Positions 1 through 6,964 of a stretch of 9,934 nucleotides of DNA are shown one piece after another; positions within the stretch are counted from its first letter, which is position 1, and each line of letters begins with the position of its first letter. The stretch spans positions 1-9,934 of the forward strand of contig JADHND010000045.1 in the NCBI GenBank assembly GCA_016779685.1. The letters are read 5' to 3'. The DNA comes from Shewanellaceae bacterium (lineage in GTDB: Bacteria > Pseudomonadota > Gammaproteobacteria > Enterobacterales > Shewanellaceae). Made by a program: the position numbers and the translations under genes. The notes beneath the pieces were generated by a model that saw nothing but the letters and a program-made list of their open reading frames with translations, ran no database searches and was not told the origin of the DNA.

Positions 1-524
1 ATCAAACGATTGCTAAAGCTGTGGGTATCAAGCCAAACAAACCTCGCCGAGTTCTGGATGCCACCGCTGGTCTAGGTCGAGATGCTTTTGTGTTAGCAGG
101 TCTAGGTTGCTCCCTGACCTTGCTAGAAAGGCATCAAGTTGTAGCTGCTTTGTTAGAAGATGGTTTAAAGCGCGCTTATCAAGATAGTTTTATCGGCTCA
201 TGGATGCGGGAAAAAATGTGTTTATGTCCACAACAAACGTCTTTGCAACAACTTGCTGACCAAGATCTTTCTTTTGATGTTGTTTTTCTAGATCCCATGT
301 ATCCTCATCGTAAAAAAAATGCGCTGGTCAAAAAGGAAATGCAATTATTACAAGCTTTAGTTGGCGCAGATGATGATGCTGATAGTTTACTTAAACCTGC
401 TTTAGCTTGTGCTCGTGAAAGGGTCGTCGTGAAACGCCCCCTGGACGCACCTTATCTAGATAATACCAACCCAACGTTAACAATGCCGATGAAAAACAAT
501 CGATTTGACGTGTATTTGTGTTAA
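1..524 (+). CDS. rsmJ: Ribosomal RNA small subunit methyltransferase J, 5'-truncated by the window edge
   Basis: RsmJ (formerly YhiQ) is the cytoplasmic SAM-dependent enzyme that makes m2G1516 in 16S rRNA. The frame is already open at base 3 (Q-T-I-A-K-A-V-G-I-K), so the GTG at 21 is an internal valine and not the start; about 75 N-terminal residues of the usual roughly 250 lie outside the window. Visible family blocks, in order, are the SAM-binding loop DATAGLGRDAFVLAGLGC, the acidic strand end LLERHQVVAALLEDGL, the DVVFLDPMYPHR block with its DPMYP catalytic-type motif, ALVKKEM, LVGADDDADSLL and RVVVKRP near the C-terminus. The TAA stop at 522-524 is the first base triplet of the terminator stem shared with lpdA, to which the gene is convergent. 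Identity is clear from these motifs; only the N-terminus cannot be assessed. Confidence 0.93.
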   Translation, partial: QTIAKAVGIKPNKPRRVLDATAGLGRDAFVLAGLGCSLTLLERHQVVAALLEDGLKRAYQDSFIGSWMREKMCLCPQQTSLQQLADQDLSFDVVFLDPMYPHRKKNALVKKEMQLLQALVGADDDADSLLKPALACARERVVVKRPLDAPYLDNTNPTLTMPMKNNRFDVYLC

Positions 525-587
525 GCGCTTTAAAAAAGCATCTCTGTAAGAGATGCTTTAGGCATGGTAAAAGGCGCTTATTTTTTT
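522..587. terminator. Nested bidirectional terminator between rsmJ and lpdA
   Basis: The outer arms TAAGCGCTTT (522-531) and AAGGCGCTTA (571-580) pair over 10 bp with one G-U and are followed on the + strand by seven T (581-587), which suits termination of rsmJ. Inside it sits a perfect 11-bp stem, AAAGCATCTCT (535-545) with AGAGATGCTTT (549-559), around a 3-base loop. Read on the minus strand this inner stem ends in a run of six T (537-532), suiting termination of the aceE-aceF-lpdA transcript. The two stop codons, TAA of rsmJ and TAA of lpdA, form the two ends of the outer palindrome. Confidence 0.8.
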
Positions 588-2005
588 CTCTTTGCCTTTG
601 GATTCGGCATGTCTGTAATCGAACCTTCGTAGACTTCAGCGGCTAGGCCAACTGATTCATGTAGCGTCGGATGAGCATGCACAGTGAGCGCTAAGTCTTC
701 TGCATCACAACCCATTTCGATGGCGAGACCAATTTCACCTAGCAACTCACCTGCATTCGCACCAATAGCTGCACCACCTAAAACACGATGGCTTTCTTTA
801 TCAAAAATGAGCTTAGTCATGCCATCTGAAGTGTCGGAAGCAATGGCGCGACCGCTGGCAGCCCAAGGAAAAACAGCTGTTTCGTAATTTAAGCCTTGCG
901 CTTTGGCTTCTTTTTCAGTGACGCCAACCCAGGCTACTTCAGGATCAGTATAAGCAATCGAAGGAATCGCTTTCGGTTCAAAGAAATGTTTTTTACCAGA
1001 AATCACTTCAGCGGCAACATGCGCTTCGTGAACGGCTTTATGAGCCAGCATAGGCTGACCGATAATGTCGCCAATGGCAAAGATATGAGAAATATTAGTA
1101 CGAAGTTGTTTGTCTGCTGGAATGAAACCACGTTCATCAATATGAACACCTGCTTTGTCGGCGTCAAGTAATTTGCCATTCGGGCTACGACCAATAGCGA
1201 CTAAGACTGCGTCGTAACGTTCAGCTTGTTTAGGAGCTTTCTTACCATCCATACTCACATAGATACCATCTGGCTTTGCTTCGACTTGAGTCACCTTGGT
1301 TTCAAGCATAAAGTTGAACTTTTTGTTCATGCGTTTCATGAATATGTTAATGATGTCTTTATCGGCTGCTGGAATCACTTGGTCTAACATCTCAACGACA
1401 TCAACTTCGGCACCTAACGTGTTGTAAACACTGCCCATTTCTAGGCCAATAATGCCGCCTCCCATGACCAATAATTTTTTGGGAACTTCTGTTAATCTGA
1501 GAGCGTCGGTTGAGTCCCAGATGCGTGGATCATCATGTGGGATGAAGGGCAGTTTGATAGGACTAGAGCCAGCAGCGATAATAGCATGTTCAAAATGAAT
1601 CGTTGTCTTTTCATTGTTGTGTTCAACAACCAGGGTGTGGCTGCCAGTGAATTTAGCAAGTCCTTGTACATTTTTCACTTTTCTTTGTTTAGCCATACCA
1701 GAGAGACCGCCAGTCAATTGGCCGATGATCTTATCTTTATGCGCTCTGACTTCATCGAGATTGATAGTTGGTTTTGAAAACGTAACCCCATGCGCACTAA
1801 TTGCTTGTGCTTCATCAATGACTTTTGCGATATGAAGTAAAGCCTTTGAAGGAATACAGCCAACATTTAAACACACGCCACCAAGGGTACTAAACCTTTC
1901 AACAATGATGGTTTCAAGTCCCAAATCGGCTGCTCGAAATGCTGCTGAGTAGCCACCTGGCCCTGCGCCTAACACGACCACATTCGTTTTTATTTCTTTT
2001 GCCAT
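578..2005 (-). CDS. lpdA: Dihydrolipoamide dehydrogenase (E3 of pyruvate and 2-oxoglutarate dehydrogenases)
   Basis: This is the flavoenzyme that reoxidises the dihydrolipoyl groups of E2, passing electrons through FAD to NAD+. The 475-residue product matches the E. coli protein (474 residues) end to end. It shows the FAD loop GAGPGG (13-18), the redox disulfide Cys45/Cys50 in GGVCLNVGC, the NAD-binding loop GGGIIGLEMG (182-191), the second FAD motif around IFAIGDI (308-314), and the C-terminal His445-Pro and Glu450 dyad in HAHPTLHE. The start chosen is ATG at 2005-2003 (MAKEIKT, like MSTEIKT in E. coli), preceded by AAGAGG with a 5-base spacer. The frame stays open 22 codons further up to 2071, but that stretch has no family counterpart and overlaps a possible promoter. 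The gene is last in the operon, 139 bases after aceF. The basic tail KAKRKK is normal for this family. Confidence 0.97.
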   Translation of the reverse strand: MAKEIKTNVVVLGAGPGGYSAAFRAADLGLETIIVERFSTLGGVCLNVGCIPSKALLHIAKVIDEAQAISAHGVTFSKPTINLDEVRAHKDKIIGQLTGGLSGMAKQRKVKNVQGLAKFTGSHTLVVEHNNEKTTIHFEHAIIAAGSSPIKLPFIPHDDPRIWDSTDALRLTEVPKKLLVMGGGIIGLEMGSVYNTLGAEVDVVEMLDQVIPAADKDIINIFMKRMNKKFNFMLETKVTQVEAKPDGIYVSMDGKKAPKQAERYDAVLVAIGRSPNGKLLDADKAGVHIDERGFIPADKQLRTNISHIFAIGDIIGQPMLAHKAVHEAHVAAEVISGKKHFFEPKAIPSIAYTDPEVAWVGVTEKEAKAQGLNYETAVFPWAASGRAIASDTSDGMTKLIFDKESHRVLGGAAIGANAGELLGEIGLAIEMGCDAEDLALTVHAHPTLHESVGLAAEVYEGSITDMPNPKAKRKK

Positions 2006-2046
2006 TATAGCCTCTTTTTTCCTTAATTCCTGAAGGAGGTTATCCA
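2006..2046 (-). promoter_or_regulatory. lpdA leader with a 16S rRNA 3'-end mimic that could mask the ribosome binding site
   Basis: Read on the minus strand, positions 2046-2033 give TGGATAACCTCCTT, which differs at one of 14 bases from the 3' end of 16S rRNA (TGGATCACCTCCTT), including the whole anti-Shine-Dalgarno core. It lies about 40 bases upstream of the lpdA start. Its UCCUU can pair with AAGGA, and its CCUC with the GAGG of the lpdA ribosome binding site (AAGAGG, 5 bases before ATG). A hairpin that hides the binding site is therefore possible. This is seen in sequence; a regulatory role is inference and chance is not excluded. Confidence 0.35.
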
Positions 2047-2070
2047 TAAATGTGTATCCAACTTGAATCA

Positions 2071-2100
2071 TATATATGAGCCAAGTCGGTTCGGTATCAA
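2071..2100 (-). promoter_or_regulatory. Candidate internal promoter for lpdA
   Basis: On the minus strand TTGATA (2100-2095, five of six matches to the -35 consensus) is followed after 18 bases by TATATA (2076-2071, four of six to the -10 consensus), giving a start near 2064. E. coli lpdA also has its own promoter downstream of aceF, because E3 is needed by more than one complex, so a separate promoter here would make sense. The region is AT-rich and such matches arise by chance. Confidence 0.35.
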
Positions 2101-2108
2101 ATTAAATT

Positions 2109-2140
2109 TAGACAAGATTTTTCAGCAAAAATCTTGTCTA
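2109..2140 (-). terminator. Hairpin between aceF and lpdA, possible attenuator or mRNA stabiliser
   Basis: A perfect 14-bp stem, TAGACAAGATTTTT (2109-2122) with AAAAATCTTGTCTA (2127-2140), closes a 4-base loop. It begins four bases after the aceF stop codon. On the minus strand it is followed by AATTTAATTT rather than an unbroken T run, so it looks like a leaky terminator or a 3'-end stabiliser that sets the ratio of aceEF to lpdA message. The structure is certain; the role is inference. Confidence 0.55.
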
Positions 2141-2144
2141 TCGT

Positions 2145-3713
2145 TTATAAAATAATTTTACGTATATCTGATAAGTAACTTGCTAAGGTCACAGAGAACT
2201 TCGCAGCTAGAGCGCCATCAATCACACGATGATCGTACGAGAGTGAAAGTGGTAACATCAAACGAGGTTCAAATTCGCTTCCATTCCATTTAGGCTTCAT
2301 GTCGGATTTAGACACGCCTAGAATAGCGACATCTGGTGCATTAACTATAGGTGTAAATGCAGTGCCTCCGATCCCGCCTAAGCTTGATATCGTGAAGCAA
2401 CTACCTTGCATATCTGCACTGGTTAGTTTGCCATCGCGCGCTTTTTTAGAGATATCCAGCAACTCCTTTGAAAGCTCATAAATGCCTTTTTGATCGACAT
2501 CTCGTACGACTGGAACAACCAATCCATTCGGCGTATCGACCGCAATGCCGATGTGGACATATTTTTTATGAATTAAGCTTTCACCATCTGGAGAAAGACT
2601 TGAGTTAAAGACCTGAAATTCCAGCAATGTTTTGGCAGCTGCTTTCATCATAAAGACAAGTGGTGTGATCTTAAACCCAAGATCTCGTTTCGCTAACATC
2701 TGATTTTGTTCTTTTCGAAACGCCTCAAGTTCAGTGATGTCTGCTTCATCAAATTGCGTTACATGTGGTATCGTCACCCAATTCCTATGCAAATTAGGAC
2801 CTGAAATTTTCTGAATCCGAGTCAATGGAACCGTCTCAATCTCTCCAAATTTAGCAAAGTCTACACGTGGCGCATCGATGACATGCATACCTCCGGTACC
2901 ACCGGTTGCTTTGGCTTTAGAGATCATGAGTTTAACGTATTTCTGTACATCTTCTTTCGTAATACGACCTTTACGTCCAGTACCCGATAACTCTTTAATT
3001 TCAACCCCAAACTCGCGCGTAATGCGACGTACCGATGGAGAAGCATGCAGTGTTTGATGATCCGGCTCTGCTGGTTGAGACGATAGGCTAGGTGCTGGGG
3101 CTGTGGGCGAGGAGGGGGCACTGGGCGCATCCTCTTTAACAGGCGCAGCAACAGGCGCAGCGTTATCCGAAGCAGAGGATTGAATCGTCAGCATGAGGTT
3201 ACCCTCAGACACTTTATCTCCCACCTTGACATGCAATGCTTGAACGGTGCCCGCATGCGCTGCTGGAACGTCCATCGAAGCTTTGTCTGTTTCAACGGTG
3301 ATAATACTGCTGTCTTCGTCGATGACATCACCAACTTGAACCAATACTTCGATAACGTCAACATCGCTGGCATCTAAATTGGGTACGTGGACTTCAATCG
3401 TTTGACCTGCGCCACCAGTCGTAGCTGCTGGCGTTTCGGCGATAGCTGGTGTGGCGATGTCGGCCGCGGCCTGGCTGGCATTAGACATCAATGCAATGAG
3501 GTCGCCTTGTGATATTTTATCGCCAACTTTCACTTTGAGTTCTTTAATGACCCCATCAAAAGGTGCCGGAATATCCATTGTTGCTTTGTCAGTTTCAACC
3601 GTTAGAATAGATGCTTCAGCTTCAATAGTATCGCCAACTGCAACACAAATTTCTATGATTTCAACATCGTCACTGCCGATGTCTGGAACAATTACTTCTT
3701 TTAATTCAGCCAT
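2145..3713 (-). CDS. aceF: Pyruvate dehydrogenase E2, dihydrolipoamide acetyltransferase, two lipoyl domains
   Basis: This is the core of the pyruvate dehydrogenase complex, moving the acetyl group from E1 to CoA by swinging lipoyl arms. Domains in the 522 residues, in order: lipoyl domain 1 (about 3-77, lipoylated Lys43 in ETDKATM), Ala/Thr/Pro linker (78-104), lipoyl domain 2 (about 105-178, Lys144 in ETDKASM), a long Ala/Pro/Ser linker (179-222), the peripheral subunit-binding domain (about 224-261, SPSVRRITREFGV to ITKEDVQKYV), and the catalytic acetyltransferase domain (about 290-522) with the DHRVIDG motif carrying His495 and Asp499. E. coli AceF has three lipoyl domains in 630 residues; two are common in other gammaproteobacteria. 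ATG lies 12 bases after the aceE stop, with AAGAGA overlapping that stop as the ribosome binding site, so the two are translated from one message. No disruption is seen. Confidence 0.97.
   Translation of the reverse strand: MAELKEVIVPDIGSDDVEIIEICVAVGDTIEAEASILTVETDKATMDIPAPFDGVIKELKVKVGDKISQGDLIALMSNASQAAADIATPAIAETPAATTGGAGQTIEVHVPNLDASDVDVIEVLVQVGDVIDEDSSIITVETDKASMDVPAAHAGTVQALHVKVGDKVSEGNLMLTIQSSASDNAAPVAAPVKEDAPSAPSSPTAPAPSLSSQPAEPDHQTLHASPSVRRITREFGVEIKELSGTGRKGRITKEDVQKYVKLMISKAKATGGTGGMHVIDAPRVDFAKFGEIETVPLTRIQKISGPNLHRNWVTIPHVTQFDEADITELEAFRKEQNQMLAKRDLGFKITPLVFMMKAAAKTLLEFQVFNSSLSPDGESLIHKKYVHIGIAVDTPNGLVVPVVRDVDQKGIYELSKELLDISKKARDGKLTSADMQGSCFTISSLGGIGGTAFTPIVNAPDVAILGVSKSDMKPKWNGSEFEPRLMLPLSLSYDHRVIDGALAAKFSVTLASYLSDIRKIIL
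3180..3704 (-). repeat. Tandem lipoyl-domain repeat within aceF
   Basis: Two copies of the lipoyl domain are encoded with a period of 303 bases (101 residues, from Lys43 to Lys144). At the lipoylation site the DNA differs by one base in 17 (3280-3296 against 3583-3599 on the + strand), whereas the rest of the two copies has diverged clearly. This points to an old duplication with strong constraint at the attachment site and not to a recent copy event. Confidence 0.8.
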
Positions 3714-3725
3714 TTTTGTTGTCTC

Positions 3726-6395
3726 TTAGGCAAATAATGGGTTGATTTTTTTCGGGTCGATATCGTACTTCTTAATTGCATTGGTCACGACATCCGCAGA
3801 TATTTCTTTACGTTCGGCCAGCGTCTTAAGTGTTGCAATTACAATGTACTTAGCGCTCACTTCAAAATGATCACGCAAGTTCTCCCGACTGTCTGAACGG
3901 CCAAATCCATCGGTACCGAGCACTTTATAAGTTGTTGGTACGTACGCGCGAATTTGTTCTGCATAGCTTTTCATGTAGTCCGTTGCGGCAATCACAGCAC
4001 AGTCATCGTTCAGTACTTGTGTGACAAAGGGAACGCGTTGGTCTTTGTGATTCAGCATATTATGGCGTTCGCAGTCTTGACCGTCACGTCCAAGTTCGTT
4101 AAAGCTTGTCACGCTATAAATATCACTGCTGATCTCAAACTCATTTGCTAATATCTTAGCAGCGATTCTGACTTGCTCAAGTATGGTACCGCATCCTAAT
4201 AATTGTGCTTTAAGCTTAGATTGTTTACTCGTAGCAACCTGTTCTAGTTGATAGATTCCTTTAAGAATGCCTTTTTCGCAGCCATCAGGTATCGCTGGGT
4301 GAGCGTAATTTTCATTCATTAGGGTAATGTAGTAGAAAATATCTTCTTGCTCATCGCCGTACATACGCTTGAGGCCGTCTTGTACAATGACCGCGACTTC
4401 ATACGCATAGGTTGGATCGTAGCTTAAGCAGTTTGGTATGACACCTGCCTGAATGTGCGAATGGCCATCTTGGTGCTGTAAGCCTTCACCATTTAGAGTC
4501 GTTCGTCCGGCGGTTGCGCCTAAAAGAAAGCCCCGTGCTCGCATGTCGCCGGCAGCCCAAGCCATATCACCAATTCGTTGGAACCCAAACATAGAATAGT
4601 AAATGTAGAAAGGAATCATGGGGCAGTCATTCGTAGAGTAGCTTGTTGCTGCATTTACCCAAGAACACATGGCACCTAATTCATTGATACCTTCTTGAAG
4701 AACTTGTCCTTTTTGATCTTCTTTATAATAAGCCATTTGGTCTTTGTCTTGTGGGGTGTAGTTTTGCCCAAGACTTGAATAAATGCCGATTTGTCTGAAG
4801 AGACCTTCCATACCAAATGTTCTGGCTTCATCAGGAATAATAGGGACAATCCGTTTGCCTATATTCTTGTCTTTGAGTAAAGTCGCCATAATCCGAACAA
4901 AAGACATCGTGGTTGAAACCTCACGGTTATCGGTTCCTTTTAACACGGCATCAAATGCAGATAAGTTAGGTATTGTTAATGCTTGTGTGAAGCGTTCAAG
5001 CCGTTGCGGTGTCATTCCCTTTAAAGCTTGACGTTGCTTTATCATGTACTGGATTTCTGGTGAATCCTGACCAGGATGATAGTAAGGAATGTCCGCTAAT
5101 TGATTGTCATCAATCGGTAGGTTAAAGCGATCTCGGTAGTGGCGAACTGAATCTTCGTCGAGTTTTTTAACCTGATGTGCAATGTTTCTTGCTTCGGCAG
5201 CTGCACCCATACCATAACCTTTAATGGTTTTAGGTAAAATAAGCGTAGGTTTGCCATTTTTATTTTGCGCTTCAGCAAAGGCCGCATAAACTTTGACGGG
5301 ATCGTGGCCGCCTCGTTTAAGAGCAAAGATTTCATCGTCAGACATATCGGCGACTAAAGCGGCTGTTTCTGGATATTTGCCAAAAAAGTGTTGTCGCATA
5401 TACGCACCATCTTTTGATGCATAGTCTTGATATTCGCCATCAATCGTTTCTTGCATGAGCTGTAACAATTTACCAGAGGTGTCTTTGGCTAATAGTCCAT
5501 CCCATTCGCTGCCCCAAATGACCTTGATAACATCCCAGCCAGCACCCTTAAATAAACCTTCCAATTCTTGGATAATTTTACTATTGCCTCGAACAGGGCC
5601 ATCCAAGCGTTGTAAGTTGCAATTGATAATAAAGACCAAATTATCGAGATTTTCTCGAGCAGCAAGCGTAATGGCGCCTAGAGATTCTGGTTCATCACAT
5701 TCGCCATCACCCATGAAGCAGTAGACCATTTGTTCAGAGCAGTCTTTTAAACCTCTGCTCGTTAGGTAACGTAAGAATCTTGCTTGATAGATGGCTTGCA
5801 TCGGGCCTAATCCCATCGAAACAGTTGGAAATTGCCAGTATGTTGGCATCAGTTTCGGATGAGGGTATGAGGATAAACCTTGACCATCAACTTCTTGGCG
5901 AAAATTATCCAGTTGGCTGGTAGTGAGTCGGTTTTCTAAAAATGAACGTGCATAAATACCAGGTGCGATATGACCTTGATAGTACACGAGATCACCCCCG
6001 TCTTTTTCATTAGGCGCTTTAAAAAAATGGTTAAAGCAGACGTCGTATAGGGTTTCACTTGAAGCAAAGCTTGCGATGTGACCACCTAAGTCTAGATCTT
6101 TTTTCGAACCACGTAAAACAAGCGCCATGGCATTCCAACGAATGATTGCGCGAATTCTGTTTTCTAGCGTTCGGTCACCTGGCATAGCAGGTTGGTCGAT
6201 TGCTGTAATTGTATTGATATACGACGTTGTCGCGGTACTTGAGATAGAGCACCCATTTTGCTGGGCTCTGTCGATTACTTGACTCAATATATATTGAGCT
6301 CGTTCAAACCCATCAACTTCAATGACGGACTCAAGAGCCTCTAGCCATTCTTGCGTTTCTAGTGGGTCGATATCATGGGGTGATACTGTCGCCAT
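3726..6395 (-). CDS. aceE: Pyruvate dehydrogenase E1 component, homodimeric type
   Basis: This is the thiamine-diphosphate enzyme that decarboxylates pyruvate and acetylates the lipoyl arm of AceF. At 889 residues it equals the E. coli enzyme (887) in length and aligns throughout, from DIDPLETQEWLEALESVI to the KINPLFA end. Visible active-site features are His106 (GGHIASF), His142 (GHIAPG), the ThDP/Mg motif with Asp230 (GDGECDEPES) and Asn258/Asn260 (INCN), His407 (NIAHQVKK), Glu572 (EGINELGA) and His641 in GLQHQDGHSH. All catalytic positions known in E. coli are present. The start is ATG at 6395, with AAAAAGGG as the ribosome binding site 8 bases upstream. It is first in the operon and is followed by aceF 12 bases after its TAA. 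No PdhR gene lies upstream. Confidence 0.98.
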   Translation of the reverse strand: MATVSPHDIDPLETQEWLEALESVIEVDGFERAQYILSQVIDRAQQNGCSISSTATTSYINTITAIDQPAMPGDRTLENRIRAIIRWNAMALVLRGSKKDLDLGGHIASFASSETLYDVCFNHFFKAPNEKDGGDLVYYQGHIAPGIYARSFLENRLTTSQLDNFRQEVDGQGLSSYPHPKLMPTYWQFPTVSMGLGPMQAIYQARFLRYLTSRGLKDCSEQMVYCFMGDGECDEPESLGAITLAARENLDNLVFIINCNLQRLDGPVRGNSKIIQELEGLFKGAGWDVIKVIWGSEWDGLLAKDTSGKLLQLMQETIDGEYQDYASKDGAYMRQHFFGKYPETAALVADMSDDEIFALKRGGHDPVKVYAAFAEAQNKNGKPTLILPKTIKGYGMGAAAEARNIAHQVKKLDEDSVRHYRDRFNLPIDDNQLADIPYYHPGQDSPEIQYMIKQRQALKGMTPQRLERFTQALTIPNLSAFDAVLKGTDNREVSTTMSFVRIMATLLKDKNIGKRIVPIIPDEARTFGMEGLFRQIGIYSSLGQNYTPQDKDQMAYYKEDQKGQVLQEGINELGAMCSWVNAATSYSTNDCPMIPFYIYYSMFGFQRIGDMAWAAGDMRARGFLLGATAGRTTLNGEGLQHQDGHSHIQAGVIPNCLSYDPTYAYEVAVIVQDGLKRMYGDEQEDIFYYITLMNENYAHPAIPDGCEKGILKGIYQLEQVATSKQSKLKAQLLGCGTILEQVRIAAKILANEFEISSDIYSVTSFNELGRDGQDCERHNMLNHKDQRVPFVTQVLNDDCAVIAATDYMKSYAEQIRAYVPTTYKVLGTDGFGRSDSRENLRDHFEVSAKYIVIATLKTLAERKEISADVVTNAIKKYDIDPKKINPLFA

Positions 6396-6411
6396 GTCAT
6401 TTGCCCTTTTT

Positions 6412-6429
6412 ATTTTTAATATTAAAAAT
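6412..6429. repeat. 18-bp perfect AT palindrome just upstream of the aceE ribosome binding site
   Basis: ATTTTTAAT (6412-6420) and ATTAAAAAT (6421-6429) are perfect complements with no spacer. The palindrome ends 4 to 8 bases before the aceE ribosome binding site. As RNA it would give only a weak A-U stem; as DNA it could bind a protein. Its base composition makes chance occurrence fairly likely. Confidence 0.4.
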
Positions 6430-6463
6430 TAAAGTGATCTGTACGTTTAGATTACTGACTTGC

Positions 6464-6482
6464 TATGCAAAATCCTTGCATA
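6464..6482. promoter_or_regulatory. Candidate operator for the aceE operon
   Basis: A perfect inverted repeat, TATGCAA-N5-TTGCATA, spans 19 bases and lies about 20 to 37 bases downstream of the predicted transcription start. In E. coli the PdhR operator occupies a similar place but has a different sequence (AATTGGT-N3-ACCAATT), which I do not see here. The symmetric shape and position suggest a binding site for a dimeric regulator encoded elsewhere. It could also form a small hairpin in the leader RNA. Confidence 0.4.
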
Positions 6483-6507
6483 TTTTGTGCATACATGTGA
6501 ATGATCA

Positions 6508-6513
6508 ATTATA
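6508..6513 (-). promoter_or_regulatory. Probable -10 box of the aceE-aceF-lpdA promoter
   Basis: On the minus strand a perfect TATAAT stands at 6513-6508, predicting a start near 6501 and a leader of about 105 bases before aceE. At the usual 16 to 18 base distance the -35 region (6530-6537) reads GCCTTT or similar, with almost no match to TTGACA. The promoter may therefore depend on an activator. The gene it serves follows directly, with no other open frame between. Confidence 0.5.
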
Positions 6514-6964
6514 GAGTATCATTAAAAGATAAAGGCATCGAAAATAGAGTATTTTCTTAGTCCTTAGTTCATGATAGATCCTCTTTTTTTAACCATTGCT
6601 ATCAATGTAGGCGATACATGAAATAAGTATAGATTGAACGACATAAGACGACGTTTATCTTTTTCCTCAGGGGGGGTACCATAGACAGCGCGTATTGATG
6701 TCACCAATGTTTATTAGGGTGTATCTGATTTCCTTGCAAGCTATTCATGATACGATATTTATAGCGTCGTTTATAGCTTTTAATCATAAAATATCCAATA
6801 AATTTTGAAAGCTTAAGCAAAATTTGTTTCAACTTGTGGATATTGTTTTGAGTCTTTCTCCTATTGTTAAGAACCTGTATGGTATACGTTGTTGATCCGA
6901 AGGTATCGCGGAGATTTCTTTTGTTGGATAAAAAAAGTTCTACTGATTGAGTTAGGACACTGAC

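Larger units (their letters stand above)
6396..6964. other. 569-base intergenic gap between ampE and aceE, no convincing gene
   Basis: No reading frame with a good start, ribosome binding site and recognisable product was found on either strand. The place corresponds to aroP and pdhR in E. coli, and I could not recognise fragments of either. The aceE-proximal 150 bases hold the probable promoter and two inverted repeats. The ampE-proximal part is AT-rich with a run of seven G at 6670-6676, a short 8-base repeat TTTATAGC (6758-6765 and 6770-6777), and seven T on the minus strand (6936-6930) shortly after the ampE stop. On the minus strand TTGGAT and TATAAA spaced by 17 bases occur around 6770-6800 and could be a second, distal promoter, but this is weak. 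Confidence 0.6.

Noticed and set aside
21..23. GTG at 21 as start of rsmJ
   Set aside because: The conserved frame continues to the window edge (AKAVGIK block), so this is an internal valine of a truncated gene.
896..1171. 91-codon + strand frame inside lpdA
   Set aside because: It is antisense to a well-conserved enzyme, with no ribosome binding site and no recognisable domain.
2006..2071. Longer lpdA start adding 22 codons (from ATG at 2071)
   Set aside because: The added residues have no counterpart in the family, overlap the possible promoter and the hairpin-forming leader, and the ATG at 2005 has its own binding site and the conserved N-terminus.
3180..3377. Overlapping open frames on both strands opposite or inside the aceF lipoyl region
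   Set aside because: They lie in other frames of a strongly conserved gene, lack binding sites and family features, and are shadows of its codon pattern.
6511..6552. 9-base direct repeat ATAGAGTAT (6511-6519 and 6544-6552) near the aceE promoter
   Set aside because: A 9-base repeat in an AT-rich gap of this length is expected by chance; the 33-base spacing is suggestive but not enough.
6670..6676. Run of seven G in the ampE-aceE gap
   Set aside because: It is noticeable in AT-rich DNA but is not part of a readable gene or repeat, so no phase-variable frame can be tied to it.
6758..6777. TTTATAGC repeated with a 12-base period
   Set aside because: It is too short and isolated; no further copies were seen.
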